Below, piece after piece: positions 9,705 through 19,033 of a stretch of 64,000 nucleotides of DNA (the first letter of the stretch is position 1; each line of letters starts with the position of its first letter). The translations under genes and the position numbers were made by a program. The notes below the pieces were generated by a model. That model did no database searches. It was not told where the DNA came from and saw only the letters and a program-made list of their open reading frames with translations. The stretch is from Aureimonas altamirensis. Its GTDB lineage: Bacteria; Pseudomonadota; Alphaproteobacteria; Rhizobiales; Rhizobiaceae. The stretch lies in the NCBI RefSeq assembly GCF_023702225.1, contig NZ_JAMQCO010000005.1, positions 271,846 through 335,845 of the forward strand, read 5' to 3'.

Positions 9705-10616
9705 TCAGCGGTCGCGCCCGGCGATGAAGCGGGCGGCCTCGCGCAAGGTGGCTCCCCTCTCAGCGAAGGGAGACAGGAGCTCTTCCGCCTCCGACACGAG
9801 GTCCGACAGGCGATCGCGCGTCCATTGCAGCCCATGCAACGCCGGCAGTGTCTTCTTGCCCCTATCCCTGTCCTTGCCGGCGGCCTTGCCGAGGGTCGTC
9901 GCATCGGCCGTCTCGTCCAGAAGGTCGTCGGCAAGCTGGAAGGCCAGTCCGATCACCTCCCCGAACCGGCGCAGCCGTGCGCGTTCGTCCTGCGATGCAT
10001 CCATCAGCACGGCGCCGGCTTCGCAGGCGAAGGCGATCAACGCGCCCGTCTTCATCGCCTGCATGCGGGCGATGGAAGTTTCATCCAGCGTATCGGTCTC
10101 GGCCATGAGGTCGAGCATCTGCCCGCCCGCCATGCCAGCCGCACCGGCGTCGCGTGAGAGGAGCGAAACGAGGGACAGCCGCGCCGCCGGGGACAGTTCG
10201 TCCGCCGAAGCGACGAGCCCGAAGGCGAGCGTCAGAAGGCTGTCGCCCGCAAGGATGGCCGTCGCCTCGTCGAAAGCCTTGTGCACCGTCGGACGGCCGC
10301 GCCTCACATCATCGTCATCCATGGCTGGCAGGTCGTCATGGATGAGCGAATAGCAGTGGATGCATTCCAGCGCGGCGGCAACCTGTACCGCGCCGGCCGG
10401 CGGAGCGCCGAAAAGGGCAGCCGATTCGAGGGTGAGGAAGGGGCGGAGCCGCTTGCCGCCGCCGAGCGCGCCATGGCGCATGGCATCCGCAAGCCGGGCC
10501 GGCATGCCCGCCAGAAGCGGCGCGGATGTGGACAATGCCTCGTCCAGCGCGCTCTCCACCGCTGCGGCAGTCGCGGCAAGCCTGTCGGAGAATGCCGGGG
10601 AATAGGAGCTTGTCAC
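9705..10616 (-). CDS. ispA: polyprenyl synthetase (farnesyl/geranylgeranyl diphosphate synthase)
   Basis: A trans-prenyl chain-elongating enzyme of 303 aa that condenses IPP with allylic diphosphates in the cytoplasm. The first Asp-rich motif is HDDLPAMDDDD (about residue 95), with the aligned GGGKRLRPFL upstream; the second is QLADDLLDE (about residue 235). The length and the motif-1 sequence fit farnesyl diphosphate synthase, but product length cannot be read from sequence alone, so the gene symbol is provisional. I chose GTG 10616 because AGGA lies 9 bases before it and the protein then starts directly before its first helix. The gene is divergent from mtgA (about 110 bases between starts). 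Confidence 0.9.
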   Translation of the reverse strand: MTSSYSPAFSDRLAATAAAVESALDEALSTSAPLLAGMPARLADAMRHGALGGGKRLRPFLTLESAALFGAPPAGAVQVAAALECIHCYSLIHDDLPAMDDDDVRRGRPTVHKAFDEATAILAGDSLLTLAFGLVASADELSPAARLSLVSLLSRDAGAAGMAGGQMLDLMAETDTLDETSIARMQAMKTGALIAFACEAGAVLMDASQDERARLRRFGEVIGLAFQLADDLLDETADATTLGKAAGKDRDRGKKTLPALHGLQWTRDRLSDLVSEAEELLSPFAERGATLREAARFIAGRDR

Positions 10617-10725
10617 GAGGCGTGTTCCTGACCATGCTTGTGCGGGAACTCTCCGTGTGCCGGACTGGCCGTCGGCGGGCAAGGCCTTTACGCTGCGGCG
10701 CCGTGCCGCCGGGCGATGTGGTGAC

Positions 10726-11472
10726 ATGAGCGAACTGAATCTCGAGGCTGAACCGGAAAGGAAGCCAGAAGTGCGGAAGCGAACGTTCGGCGGGCGGCTG
10801 AAGCGATTCGCGGCGCTGCTCATCCTGGCGGTCGTGGCGCTGCCGCTGGTGCTGGTGCCGATTTATGCGCTGCCGTCGACGCGGCCCGTATCGACCCTGA
10901 TGCTTTCGGAGCACTTCACCTTCCAGCCCTATGACAGGCAGTGGGTTCCGCTGGAGGACATCGCACCCGTCCTCGTGCGCTCGGTGATGATGTCGGAGGA
11001 CGGCCAGTTCTGCGCCCATGGAGGCGTCGACTGGGCCGAGTTCGCCGGGGTCATGGACCAGGCCTTCAGCGGCGACGGGCCCAGCCGTGGCGCTTCCACC
11101 ATACCGATGCAGACGGTGAAGAACCTGTTCCTGTGGAACGGCCGATCCTATGTGCGCAAAGGGCTGGAATTGCCCCTCGCCATGTATGCGGACACGATGT
11201 GGACCAAGCGCCGCATGATGGAAATCTATCTCAACGTCGCCGAATGGGGGCCGGGCGTCTACGGCATCGAGGCCGCATCGCGCTATTACTACAACCGGCC
11301 CGCTTCCGAACTGTCCGGCCGGCAGGCGGCGCTTCTGGCGGTCACCCTGCCGTCGCCCCTCTCGCGCGATCCGGCGCAACCCAGCGCAGGGCTGGCGCGG
11401 ATGGCGGACCGCATCCAGGCGCGCGCCCGGGCGGCAGGAGATTACACGCAATGCCTGGAGCTCGGCCGCTGA
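10726..11472 (+). CDS. mtgA: monofunctional biosynthetic peptidoglycan transglycosylase
   Basis: MtgA (248 aa) is a GT51 glycosyltransferase that polymerises lipid II into glycan strands at the inner membrane, without a transpeptidase domain. It shows a basic cytoplasmic N terminus, one transmembrane helix (about 27-50) and the GT51 motifs: [14 protein letters not shown] (catalytic Glu), [16 protein letters not shown] and [15 protein letters not shown]. The IPMQ form in place of ITQQ is usual in alphaproteobacterial MtgA. ATG 10726 was chosen because the 23 residues before it, in an open frame, look random. Confidence 0.93.
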   Translation: MSELNLEAEPERKPEVRKRTFGGRLKRFAALLILAVVALPLVLVPIYALPSTRPVSTLMLSEHFTFQPYDRQWVPLEDIAPVLVRSVMMSEDGQFCAHGGVDWAEFAGVMDQAFSGDGPSRGASTIPMQTVKNLFLWNGRSYVRKGLELPLAMYADTMWTKRRMMEIYLNVAEWGPGVYGIEAASRYYYNRPASELSGRQAALLAVTLPSPLSRDPAQPSAGLARMADRIQARARAAGDYTQCLELGR

Positions 11473-11689
11473 TGTCGCGAAGCGGGCAGGGGGACTTTTC
11501 TTTCGCCGCCGCTTTTGGTATTGGGCTGTCACGATTTCCCCGATGCAGGTGAATACGTGGGATTGCTTATGGGCGATCTACGGTCGGCTGCAACGTGGAC
11601 GGTGCCGGAGCCGATCGAGCCCGACGCCGATGGCGACAACAAGACAGACAAGCGATGGGGCCGGAGCCGTCATCGCGACGGAGCACGAC

Positions 11690-11869
11690 ATGGCCGTACC
11701 CAAAAGAAAGACGACGCCTTCCAAGCGCGGCATGCGCCGCTCGGCCGATGCGCTGAGCGCGCCGACCTACGTCACGGACAAGAACTCGGGCGAGCTGCGC
11801 CGTCCGCACCACATCGACCTGAAGACGGGCGTCTATCGCGGCCGCCAGGTTCTGAAGGCGCAGGACTGA
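11690..11869 (+). CDS. rpmF: 50S ribosomal protein L32
   Basis: L32 (59 aa) starts [20 protein letters not shown] and ends with [13 protein letters not shown], as expected for the family. It lacks the CxxC zinc motifs, so it is the Cys-free type common in Alphaproteobacteria and does not bind zinc. GGAG at 11680-11683 lies 6 bases before ATG 11690. It is followed by a strong terminator hairpin (11916-11946). Confidence 0.97.
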   Translation: MAVPKRKTTPSKRGMRRSADALSAPTYVTDKNSGELRRPHHIDLKTGVYRGRQVLKAQD

Positions 11870-11915
11870 GTTTTCCAGCGGGGTCGTTGTGCGGCCCTGA
11901 AAGTCGGATATGACG

Positions 11916-11946
11916 AGAAGGCCGGTGCTTGCGCCGGCCTTCTTGC
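11916..11946 (+). terminator. rho-independent terminator after rpmF (possibly bidirectional)
   Basis: Perfect 10-bp inverted repeat AGAAGGCCGG / CCGGCCTTCT around an 8-base loop, with T-rich TTCTTGCG after it on the + strand. It lies between rpmF and the convergent phaR, so it may serve both. Confidence 0.75.
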
Positions 11947-11964
11947 GTTGCGGCGGGACGGGTG

Positions 11965-12573
11965 TCAGGTCTTGCGGGAGTCCAGCGCCTCGATACGCTT
12001 CTGCATGTCGGCAAGCTCCTGCCGCATGGCCGCTAGATCCTCCGCGGGGGATGCGCCGCCGCCTGTCTTTCCCGCTGCGCGGGCAGCGCCGTTCTGTGCC
12101 GGTTGGCCCTCGGTCATCGCATTCGCGATAAAGGGGTTGAAGACGCTCATGGCCTGGCGGAACAATTCCGTGTTGCGGCGCACCTGATCCTCGATCAGCC
12201 GCGTCGTCTGCGCGACCGCCTCCGCCGGGTTGGTGCGGAAGCGCTCCTGCTCGTGCGAGAACGCCGTCATCGACTGTTCCAGATAGGCCGGTATCACCAT
12301 CTGCATCTGGTCGCCGTAAAAGCGTATGAGCTGGCGCAGGAAGGTGATCGGCATCAGGTTCTGGCCGTTCTTGTTTTCCTGCTCGAAGATGATCTGCGTC
12401 AGGACGGAGTGGGTGATGTCTTCGCCGGTCTTGGCGTCCTGGACGACGAAGTCCTCGTTGCCCTTCACCATGGCGGCCAGGTTTTCCAGCGTCACGTACA
12501 TGCTGGTGCCGGTGTTGTAGAGGCGCCTGTTTGCGTATTTCTTGATGACCGTCGTTTCGTTCCTGCGAGCCAT
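11965..12573 (-). CDS. phaR: polyhydroxyalkanoate synthesis repressor PhaR
   Basis: PhaR (202 aa) represses phasin and PHA genes and leaves DNA when it binds PHA granules. The N-terminal domain, VIKKYANRRLYNT then SMYVTLENLA, is the PHB/PHA accumulation regulator DNA-binding domain. The middle (ITFLRQLIRFYGDQMQMVIPAYLEQSM) is the PHB-binding repeat. The C terminus is charged with a short coiled-coil-like stretch (AEDLAAMRQELADMQKRIEAL). ATG 12573 has a GGGAGAG ribosome site, which fixes the start. It is divergent from phaAB, as in many rhizobia. Confidence 0.95.
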   Translation of the reverse strand: MARRNETTVIKKYANRRLYNTGTSMYVTLENLAAMVKGNEDFVVQDAKTGEDITHSVLTQIIFEQENKNGQNLMPITFLRQLIRFYGDQMQMVIPAYLEQSMTAFSHEQERFRTNPAEAVAQTTRLIEDQVRRNTELFRQAMSVFNPFIANAMTEGQPAQNGAARAAGKTGGGASPAEDLAAMRQELADMQKRIEALDSRKT

Positions 12574-12793
12574 AGTCTCTCTCCCGAGCATTGCGCCTCC
12601 GCGATGCGGCTTCGCCTCTGCGGGCGAATGCTGCACTGCCTAAAAGAACATACCGCCCATGACGCGGCAATCCAAACCTTTGTCATGCGGCCATGCTCTT
12701 TTGTACCGCGGCGTCCCTTCACAAATTCCCGCGTCCGGGTTTTGATGGGCGCGAAGGGCAGGCTCGATCTGCCTCCAAGGAGGAAGTTTCATC

Positions 12794-13978
12794 ATGAGTG
12801 CCGCTCAATCCATCGTCATCGTCGGCGCCGCCCGCACGCCGGTCGGCTCGTTCAACGGCGCCTTCGCCAACGTCCCGGCGCATGAACTGGGCGCCGCCGC
12901 GATCGGTGGCGCGCTCGCCCGCGCCGGCGTGGACGCGGCGGAGGTGGACGAGGTGATCCTGGGCCAGATCCTACAGGCGGGCGAGGGACAGAACCCGGCC
13001 CGACAGGCGGCGATGAAGGCCGGCTGCCCGAAGGAGACGACCGCCTGGGCGCTGAACCAGCTATGCGGCTCCGGCCTGCGCGCCGTGGCGCTGGGCATGC
13101 AGCAGATCGCCCTGGGCGACGCCCGCATCATCGTGGCCGGAGGGCAGGAATCCATGTCCATGGCGCCGCACGCGGCGCATTTGCGCGGCGGCCAGAAGAT
13201 GGGCGACCTGAAGCTGGTGGACACGATGCTGAAGGATGGCCTTATCGACGCCTTCCACGGCTATCACATGGGCATCACCGCCGAGAACGTCGCCCGCCAG
13301 TGGCAGATCACGCGTGACGAGCAGGACGGCTTTGCCGTGGCCTCGCAGAACAAGGCCGAGAAGGCGCAGGGCGAAGGCCGCTTCCGCGACGAGATCGTGC
13401 CCTTTACGGTGGCGGGCCGAAAGGGCGACACGGTCGTGGAGGACGACGAGTATATCAAGCCGGGTACGACGTTGGACAAGGTGCAGAAGCTGCGGCCGGC
13501 CTTCGACAAGGAAGGGTCCGTCACGGCGGCCAACGCCTCCGGTATCAACGATGGCGCGGCGGCGCTGGTGCTGATGTCCGAGGAAGAGGCGTCACGCCGC
13601 GGACTGTCGCCGATGGCGCGCATCGTGTCGTGGGCGACGGCCGGCGTGGACCCGGCGCTGATGGGCTCCGGCCCGATCCCGGCATCGCGCCGGGCGCTGG
13701 AAAAGGCCGGATGGTCGATCGAGGATCTCGACCTCGTCGAGGCCAACGAGGCCTTTGCGGCACAGGCCTGCGCAGTCAACAAGGACCTCGGCTGGAACCC
13801 GGACATCGTCAACGTCAATGGCGGCGCCATCGCCATCGGGCATCCGGTCGGCGCTTCCGGTGCGCGGATCGCCAACACGCTGCTGTTCGAGATGCGTCGG
13901 CGGGGCGCGCGCAAGGGCCTGGCCACACTTTGTATCGGCGGCGGCATGGGCATCGCCATGTGTTTCGAAGCCATGTGA
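12794..13978 (+). CDS. phaA: acetyl-CoA C-acetyltransferase (beta-ketothiolase)
   Basis: Thiolase of 394 aa that condenses two acetyl-CoA into acetoacetyl-CoA, the first step of PHB synthesis. The catalytic residues are visible: the nucleophile Cys in [11 protein letters not shown] (about residue 88), the His in [13 protein letters not shown] (about residue 350) and the second Cys in LCIGGGMG near the end. An AAGGAGG ribosome site lies just upstream of ATG 12794. It is followed by phaB 54 bases later; with phaR divergent, this is the classical PHA precursor locus. The PHA synthase phaC is not in this window. Confidence 0.96.
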   Translation: MSAAQSIVIVGAARTPVGSFNGAFANVPAHELGAAAIGGALARAGVDAAEVDEVILGQILQAGEGQNPARQAAMKAGCPKETTAWALNQLCGSGLRAVALGMQQIALGDARIIVAGGQESMSMAPHAAHLRGGQKMGDLKLVDTMLKDGLIDAFHGYHMGITAENVARQWQITRDEQDGFAVASQNKAEKAQGEGRFRDEIVPFTVAGRKGDTVVEDDEYIKPGTTLDKVQKLRPAFDKEGSVTAANASGINDGAAALVLMSEEEASRRGLSPMARIVSWATAGVDPALMGSGPIPASRRALEKAGWSIEDLDLVEANEAFAAQACAVNKDLGWNPDIVNVNGGAIAIGHPVGASGARIANTLLFEMRRRGARKGLATLCIGGGMGIAMCFEAM

Positions 13979-14032
13979 GAAAAAGAATCGTCCGGCAGCA
14001 AGGCCGGCGGCGTCGAGTGGGAGGACATGCGC

Positions 14033-14758
14033 ATGCAAAGGACGGCAATCGTAACCGGTGGCACGCGCGGTATCGGCGCCGCCATCGCCAGGGCGCTTTC
14101 GGCGGCGGGCTACAAGGTCGCGGCCAATTACTGCGGCAACGAGGCGGTGGCCGAGCGCTTCACGGCGGACACGGGAATCGCCACTTTCAAGTGGGACGTA
14201 TCCGACTACGACTCCTGCGGGCGGGGCATCGCAGCCGTCACGGAAGCGATGGGCCCGCCGGACATCCTCGTCAACAATGCCGGCATCACGCGCGACGCGA
14301 TGTTCCACAAGATGACGCCGCAACAGTGGAACGAGGTGGTCGCCACCAATTTGACGGGCCTGTTCAACATGAGCCGCCTTGTCTGGGAGGGTATGCGCGA
14401 GCGGGAATTCGGCCGTATCGTCAACATTTCGTCGATCAACGGCCAGAAGGGCCAGATGGGGCAGGTCAACTACTCGGCTGCCAAGGCCGGCGATATCGGC
14501 TTCACCAAGGCGCTAGCCCAGGAAGGCGCCCGCAAGGGCATCACGGTCAACGCCATCTGCCCCGGCTATATCGACACCGACATGATGTCGACGATCTCGC
14601 AGGATGTCATGCAGAAGCATATCCTTCCGCAAATTCCCGTCGGGCGGCTGGGACAGGCGGACGAGATCGCCCGCACCGTGCTCTTCCTGGTGGACGAGGA
14701 TGCCGGCTTCGTCACCGGCTCCACCGTTACGGTGAATGGCGGCCAGTATTTCGCCTGA
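14033..14758 (+). CDS. phaB: acetoacetyl-CoA reductase (SDR)
   Basis: PhaB (241 aa) reduces acetoacetyl-CoA to (R)-3-hydroxybutyryl-CoA with NADPH. It is a short-chain dehydrogenase: TGGTRGIGAAIA nucleotide-binding motif at the N terminus, NNAG near residue 85, catalytic Ser in VNISSINGQKG, and Tyr/Lys in YSAAKAG; it ends NGGQYFA. Two in-frame ATGs exist (14027, 14033); GGAGG at 14020-14024 is 8 bases from the second but only 2 from the first, so 14033 is chosen. It is co-transcribed with phaA. Confidence 0.96.
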   Translation: MQRTAIVTGGTRGIGAAIARALSAAGYKVAANYCGNEAVAERFTADTGIATFKWDVSDYDSCGRGIAAVTEAMGPPDILVNNAGITRDAMFHKMTPQQWNEVVATNLTGLFNMSRLVWEGMREREFGRIVNISSINGQKGQMGQVNYSAAKAGDIGFTKALAQEGARKGITVNAICPGYIDTDMMSTISQDVMQKHILPQIPVGRLGQADEIARTVLFLVDEDAGFVTGSTVTVNGGQYFA

Positions 14759-14792
14759 GCGCCATCAGGCGCCGCTTCGTCCGCGGCACCCT

Positions 14793-15074
14793 TTATCGAA
14801 CGGCTTCACCCGTGGCCGGACCCGGTACGGATACGAGGACGTAGCGCTGGCGGCGGCCGATGATCATCAGCGGTACGCTGGCGAAGGACAGGATGAGCGC
14901 GGCGGCGGCAAAAAGCCCGATGAGCGGATTGTCCTCCATCGCCGTCGTGTAGAACAACTGGTACGTCTCATACAGGAAGATCGGCGGGCAGAAGGTAAAC
15001 AGCAAGGCGCCCGCATAGCCATGGGTGCGGAAACGTGTCGTCACCAACGTTTCGTTGTGGCCGGAAATGGTCAT
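14793..15074 (-). CDS. small two-helix membrane protein, unknown
   Basis: I do not recognise this 93-aa protein. It has a short polar start (MTISGHNETLVTTRFRTHG), a hydrophobic helix (about 20-38, AGALLFTFCPPIFLY), a short loop (TTAMEDNP) and a second helix (about 54-75), then a basic tail (GRRQRY). The likely topology is inner membrane with both ends cytoplasmic. GAGAGGACAG before ATG 15074 supports the start. It is convergent with phaB and divergent from the lipoprotein gene at 15181. Confidence 0.6.
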   Translation of the reverse strand: MTISGHNETLVTTRFRTHGYAGALLFTFCPPIFLYETYQLFYTTAMEDNPLIGLFAAAALILSFASVPLMIIGRRQRYVLVSVPGPATGEAVR

Positions 15075-15180
15075 CTGTCCTCTCGCCTTGTCCTTCGGAT
15101 CGACAATTTTCCGACCTAAACCTTGCGCCAGCCAATCGAACCCGGCAAGGCGCCGGACATGGGACAGCGGAGAAACCTCC

Positions 15181-15453
15181 ATGCGCACCTTATCGACAGT
15201 CTCAATAGCCGCCCTGCTGCTTTCGGGATGTACCATGGCCGGCGGCGCGACGGCCTTTCGCGGCGATATCGTCGCCTATGACGACGCCCCCGTGTCGCGC
15301 TGCGACAATTATGCACGCCAGACCTATTACAACGCGCTGGAAGACTATTCCGACGACGGGGGCAGCCTGTCGTCCCGCCTCATGACGCGGCAGACCGCCG
15401 AGCGTGCCGCGGACCGCGCCTATGAGCGGTGCCGCCAGGGCCGGCTGAACTGA
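15181..15453 (+). CDS. small lipoprotein, unknown
   Basis: A 90-aa secreted lipoprotein: MRTLSTVSIAALLLSGC is a lipoprotein signal with lipobox LLSGC, so Cys17 would be the lipidated residue. The mature part is polar, holds two more Cys residues (SRCDNY and YERCRQG) that could form a disulfide, and is otherwise unrecognised. GGAGA lies upstream of ATG 15181. The stop is only 4 bases from the end of the convergent lrgB. Confidence 0.7.
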   Translation: MRTLSTVSIAALLLSGCTMAGGATAFRGDIVAYDDAPVSRCDNYARQTYYNALEDYSDDGGSLSSRLMTRQTAERAADRAYERCRQGRLN

Positions 15454-15457
15454 GGCG

Positions 15458-16186
15458 TCAGCGCATCAGGAGCCCGATGAGCGGCGGCAGGATGACCGAT
15501 GTCGTGAGCGCGTTCAGGCCCATCGCGATGCCGGCGAAGGCTCCGGCCAGGGAGTCGACGGTAAAGGCGCGGGCCGTGCCGATGCCGTGCGAAGCCAGCC
15601 CGACGGCGAAGCCGCGCGCGGCATAATTGCGGATGCGCAAGGCGTTCATCATCGGTGTGACGATCAGCGCGCCGATGATCCCCGTCAGGATGCACATGGC
15701 GGCCGTCAGCGCCGGCTGGCCGCCGATGGCCTGCGAGATACCCATGGCGACGGGCGCGGTCGCCGATTTCGGCGCGAGCGACAGGATGGCGACGTCCGGC
15801 AGGCGCAGCCACCGCGCCATCAGGACGGTGACGGCGATGGCCGTCGCCGAACCGATGACCAACGCGGCCAGCAAGGGGACGAAATTGTCCATGATGACAC
15901 GCCGTGCGCGGTAGAGCGGGATGGCGAGGGCGACGGTTGCCGGCCCCAGCAGAAAATGAACGAACTGCGCACCGTCGAAATAGCTTCGGTACGGCGTGCC
16001 AGTCATGGCAAGCAGCGCCGCGACGATGAGGATGGCGATCAACACCGGGTTGGCTGCGGGATTGCGGCCGGTGCGGATGGCGATCTCGTCGGCGACCAGC
16101 CAGGCCAGCAGCGTCACCGTTAGCCAGAGCAGCGGGGATGTGGAGAGGTAGGCCCATAGCTCGAAGGGCGTCGGCGTGCCGGTCAT
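15458..16186 (-). CDS. lrgB: LrgB-family membrane protein (holin-like effector)
   Basis: LrgB/CidB family integral membrane protein (242 aa) with several hydrophobic helices, a glycine-rich stretch (GISQAIGGQPALTAAMCILTGIIG) and the conserved C-terminal RGFAVGLASHGIGTARA. Family members act with LrgA in control of murein hydrolase activity, or in pyruvate or glycolate export, depending on the organism. The start ATG 16186 overlaps the lrgA stop (ATGA), so the pair is translationally coupled. Confidence 0.88.
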   Translation of the reverse strand: MTGTPTPFELWAYLSTSPLLWLTVTLLAWLVADEIAIRTGRNPAANPVLIAILIVAALLAMTGTPYRSYFDGAQFVHFLLGPATVALAIPLYRARRVIMDNFVPLLAALVIGSATAIAVTVLMARWLRLPDVAILSLAPKSATAPVAMGISQAIGGQPALTAAMCILTGIIGALIVTPMMNALRIRNYAARGFAVGLASHGIGTARAFTVDSLAGAFAGIAMGLNALTTSVILPPLIGLLMR

Positions 16187-16566
16187 GTGTCGCCGCCGCC
16201 CTTCACCAGCCGGTGCACCCACAGGAAGGTGACCACCGTCACCAGCAGCGTCACGACCACCGAAACGATGAGGATTGCGGCGAAGGCCGCCGCGTTGCCG
16301 GCTAGAAGGCCGAGATGGTCCACGAGGCCGACGCCTGCGGGTACGAACAGAAGCCCCAGCATGCCGAGAATCTTGTCGGCCACGCCGCCGAGCGCGCCCT
16401 CAGGCCGCGCGTCGAGCACGGCGCCGCCGCGTCTGCCCACCGCCAGAAGCAGGGCGAACAGGATCAGCAACCCGATGACGGGACCGGGTACGGGCAGGGC
16501 GAAGCCCCGCGCGACGGCTTCGCCGGCAAGTTGGCATGCGAGTATGAGGGCGATGGGTTTCAGCAT
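16183..16566 (-). CDS. lrgA: LrgA/CidA-family holin-like protein
   Basis: CidA/LrgA family membrane protein (127 aa) with four hydrophobic segments. The start MLKPIALILACQLAGEAVARGF and the motif LPVPGPVIGLLILF are typical of the family. It is thought to form a holin-like or transport complex with LrgB. ATG 16566 is preferred because it aligns with family N termini; a TTG at 16596 would add 10 residues. It lies 54 bases downstream of a LysR gene on the same strand, which may regulate it. Confidence 0.87.
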   Translation of the reverse strand: MLKPIALILACQLAGEAVARGFALPVPGPVIGLLILFALLLAVGRRGGAVLDARPEGALGGVADKILGMLGLLFVPAGVGLVDHLGLLAGNAAAFAAILIVSVVVTLLVTVVTFLWVHRLVKGGGDT

Positions 16567-16620
16567 CTGGGCGAGGGCTCCCGGGAAACGCTCCAAGCGA
16601 TGGCGGCAGGCGATGGAAGC

Positions 16621-17541
16621 TCAGCCGGAGAGGATCGGGCGCGCCATGAACATGTCCTCGAAGGCTGCGGCCTCCCGCCGGATGAAGTCGCGGACGACGC
16701 GGATGCGAGGCGCATCCGCCAGGTCTTCACGGCACGATAGCCAGTATTCGCGCTCGATATGCAACTCCTGCGGCAGTACCGGCGCCAGTTGCGGATAACC
16801 GCGCGCGATGAAATAGGGCAGGATGGTCATGCCATAGCCCGCCAGCCCCGCCGCGAGTTGGGCGATGATGCTGGAACTCTGATAGCCGGCGCGTTTGCCG
16901 GGCAGGATATCGCGCAGATAATCCAGCCCCGGCGCGAAGATCATGTCGTCGATATAACCGGCAAGGGGATGCTCCATCGCGTCGGCGCGGCTGCGGATGG
17001 GCGGATGCGATTCGAGATAGGATCGGCTGGCATAGACGAGCAGGCGATAGCGCGCGATCTTCTCCACCTGATAGGGCCCGGAGGCCGGCGGATGCAGGGC
17101 GACGGAGATGTCGGCCTCGCGCCGCGACAGGGACAGGATCTGCTGCAGCGTCATGAACTCGACCAGAAGACCGGGATTGCGCGCGGCGAAGTCCGGCAGG
17201 CGCGACGACAGGAAGAAACTGCCGAACCCCTCTGGCGTCGAAAGACGGATGACGCCACGCAGGGCCGCCTTCTCGCCCGAGATGGTTTCGTGCAGCCCGT
17301 CCGCGGTCTGCTCCATCGCCTGCGCGTGGGCGACGAGGCGCTCTCCGACGCCGGTCAGCGTATAGCCGCGCGGCGAGCGCTCGAAGAGGCGAAGCGACAG
17401 GGATTGCTCGAGCCTGTCGATCCGCCGCGACACGGTGACGTGGTTGCTCCGCAGGCGACGCGCCGCCGACGAGAGCTGGCCTGTCTGCGCAACCGCCAGA
17501 AAATACCGCAGATCGTCCCAATCGAAACCGGCCCCGGCCAT
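16621..17541 (-). CDS. LysR-family transcriptional regulator
   Basis: LysR-type regulator of 306 aa. The N-terminal winged helix-turn-helix covers about residues 6-65 (FDWDDLRYFLAVAQTGQLSSAARRL, then VSRRIDRLEQSLSLRLFERS), followed by a linker helix and a periplasmic-binding-like effector domain (about 90-290). The target is unknown. It is divergent from the ABC importer operon starting at 17822, a common layout for a LysR protein and the catabolic operon it controls. It also sits directly upstream of lrgA on the same strand, so either is possible. The start ATG 17541 aligns with the family; more upstream codons are open but do not look conserved. Confidence 0.9.
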   Translation of the reverse strand: MAGAGFDWDDLRYFLAVAQTGQLSSAARRLRSNHVTVSRRIDRLEQSLSLRLFERSPRGYTLTGVGERLVAHAQAMEQTADGLHETISGEKAALRGVIRLSTPEGFGSFFLSSRLPDFAARNPGLLVEFMTLQQILSLSRREADISVALHPPASGPYQVEKIARYRLLVYASRSYLESHPPIRSRADAMEHPLAGYIDDMIFAPGLDYLRDILPGKRAGYQSSSIIAQLAAGLAGYGMTILPYFIARGYPQLAPVLPQELHIEREYWLSCREDLADAPRIRVVRDFIRREAAAFEDMFMARPILSG

Positions 17542-17821
17542 GCAACCACGCTTTCGTACAATTGCCTGTACGAAACCGTACATTTCCTGTGCGGAAAATT
17601 CCATATGCGACGCAGCATGCCGATGCTAGCCTTTGGAACAGAGGTTGTGGCCGGTTCATCGCAGGAAACGGAGCCGCCCAATTCTCAGCCCGATCGCGAC
17701 ACAGAGCGCGGCGGGCGCCGGGAGGATGACGTATCGTGGCGCTCGACGCCGCGCCGCGGCCTTGGCCGCGACACTGCATCTCCCGTGGACCTGAGATCGT
17801 GGCACCCGGGAGGCTTCCTCA

Positions 17822-19027
17822 ATGAACAAACTGTCCGTCCTCACTGCAGCCCTGCTGGCAGCCGTCGCCATGCCGGCGATGGCGCAGATATCCGACGATG
17901 TCGTCAAGATCGGCATCCTCAACGACCAGTCCGGCGTCTATGCCGATTTCGGCGGCCGCTGGTCCTACGAGGCGGCCCTGATGGCTGTGGAAGATTTCGG
18001 CGGAACCGTGAACGGCGCCAAGATCGAGGTGATCACCGCCGATCACCAGAACAAGCCGGACGTCGCCTCCAACATCGCCCGCCAGTGGTACGATACGGAG
18101 AATGTCGACACCATCATGGAACTGACGACATCCTCGGTGGCGCTTGCCGTGCAGGGCCTGTCCAAGGAAAAGAAGAAGATCACCATGGCGACCGGGCCGG
18201 CCACGACGGCGCTGACCGGCGAGCAGTGCAGCCCCTATGGCTTCCATTGGGCCTACGACACGCATGCATTGGCGGTCGGCACCGGCGGCGCCCTGGTGGA
18301 ACAGGGCGGCGATACCTGGTTTTTCCTGACGGCGGACTACGCCTTCGGTTATTCGCTGGAAGAGCAGACGACGAAATTCGTCACCGAACACGGCGGCCAG
18401 GTGCTCGGCTCGGTCCGCCATCCGCTGTCGAACACCGACTATTCCTCCTTCCTGCTGCAGGCGCAGGCATCCGGCGCCAAGGTGATCGGCATGGCCAATG
18501 CCGGCCTGGATACGGCCAACACCGTCAAGCAGGCATCGGAATTCGGCATCGTGCAGGGCGGCCAGAAACTGGCTGCGCTGCTGTTCACGCTGGCGGAGGT
18601 GCATGGCCTCGGCTTGCAGGCGGCACAGGGGATCACCCTGACCGAAGGCTTCTACTGGGACCGTGACGACGAGAGCCGCGAATTCTCGCAACGCTTCTTC
18701 GAGCGCACGCAGCGCATGCCGAACATGGTGCAGGCCGGCACCTACTCCACCGTTACCCAGTATCTGAAGGCCATCGAGAAGGCCGGCACCGACGAGACGG
18801 AAGCAGTCGCCAAAGCGCTGCACGAAATGCCGGTGGACGACGTGTTCGGGCGCGGCGGCAAGGTTTTGCCCAATGGGCGCATGGTCTACGACATGTACCT
18901 GATGGAAGTGAAGTCGCCGGAGGAAAGCACCAAGCCGTGGGATTACTACAAGGTGCTTGCAACCATCCCCGGAGACCAGGCCTACCTGTCCGCAGAGGAA
19001 AGCGGCTGCCCGCTCGTGACGCAGTAA
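17822..19027 (+). CDS. ABC transporter substrate-binding protein (branched-chain amino acid type)
   Basis: Periplasmic binding protein of 401 aa, Peripla_BP_6 (LivJ/LivK-like) family. It has a clear signal peptide (MNKLSVLTAALLAAVAMPAMA, cleaved before Q22). The mature start, VVKIGILNDQSGVYADFGG, is typical. It is the first gene of a seven-gene operon; GGAGG lies just before ATG 17822. Substrates of this family range from Leu/Ile/Val to urea, aromatics and short amides or alcohols, so the ligand cannot be read from sequence. The downstream oxidoreductases suggest a hydroxylated carbon source rather than an amino acid (inference). Confidence 0.93.
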   Translation: MNKLSVLTAALLAAVAMPAMAQISDDVVKIGILNDQSGVYADFGGRWSYEAALMAVEDFGGTVNGAKIEVITADHQNKPDVASNIARQWYDTENVDTIMELTTSSVALAVQGLSKEKKKITMATGPATTALTGEQCSPYGFHWAYDTHALAVGTGGALVEQGGDTWFFLTADYAFGYSLEEQTTKFVTEHGGQVLGSVRHPLSNTDYSSFLLQAQASGAKVIGMANAGLDTANTVKQASEFGIVQGGQKLAALLFTLAEVHGLGLQAAQGITLTEGFYWDRDDESREFSQRFFERTQRMPNMVQAGTYSTVTQYLKAIEKAGTDETEAVAKALHEMPVDDVFGRGGKVLPNGRMVYDMYLMEVKSPEESTKPWDYYKVLATIPGDQAYLSAEESGCPLVTQ

Positions 19028-19033
19028 AGCGAC

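Noticed and set aside
14759..14775. Inverted repeat GGCGC/GCGCC-like after phaB
   Set aside because: Short stem, no T-run; not supported as a terminator.
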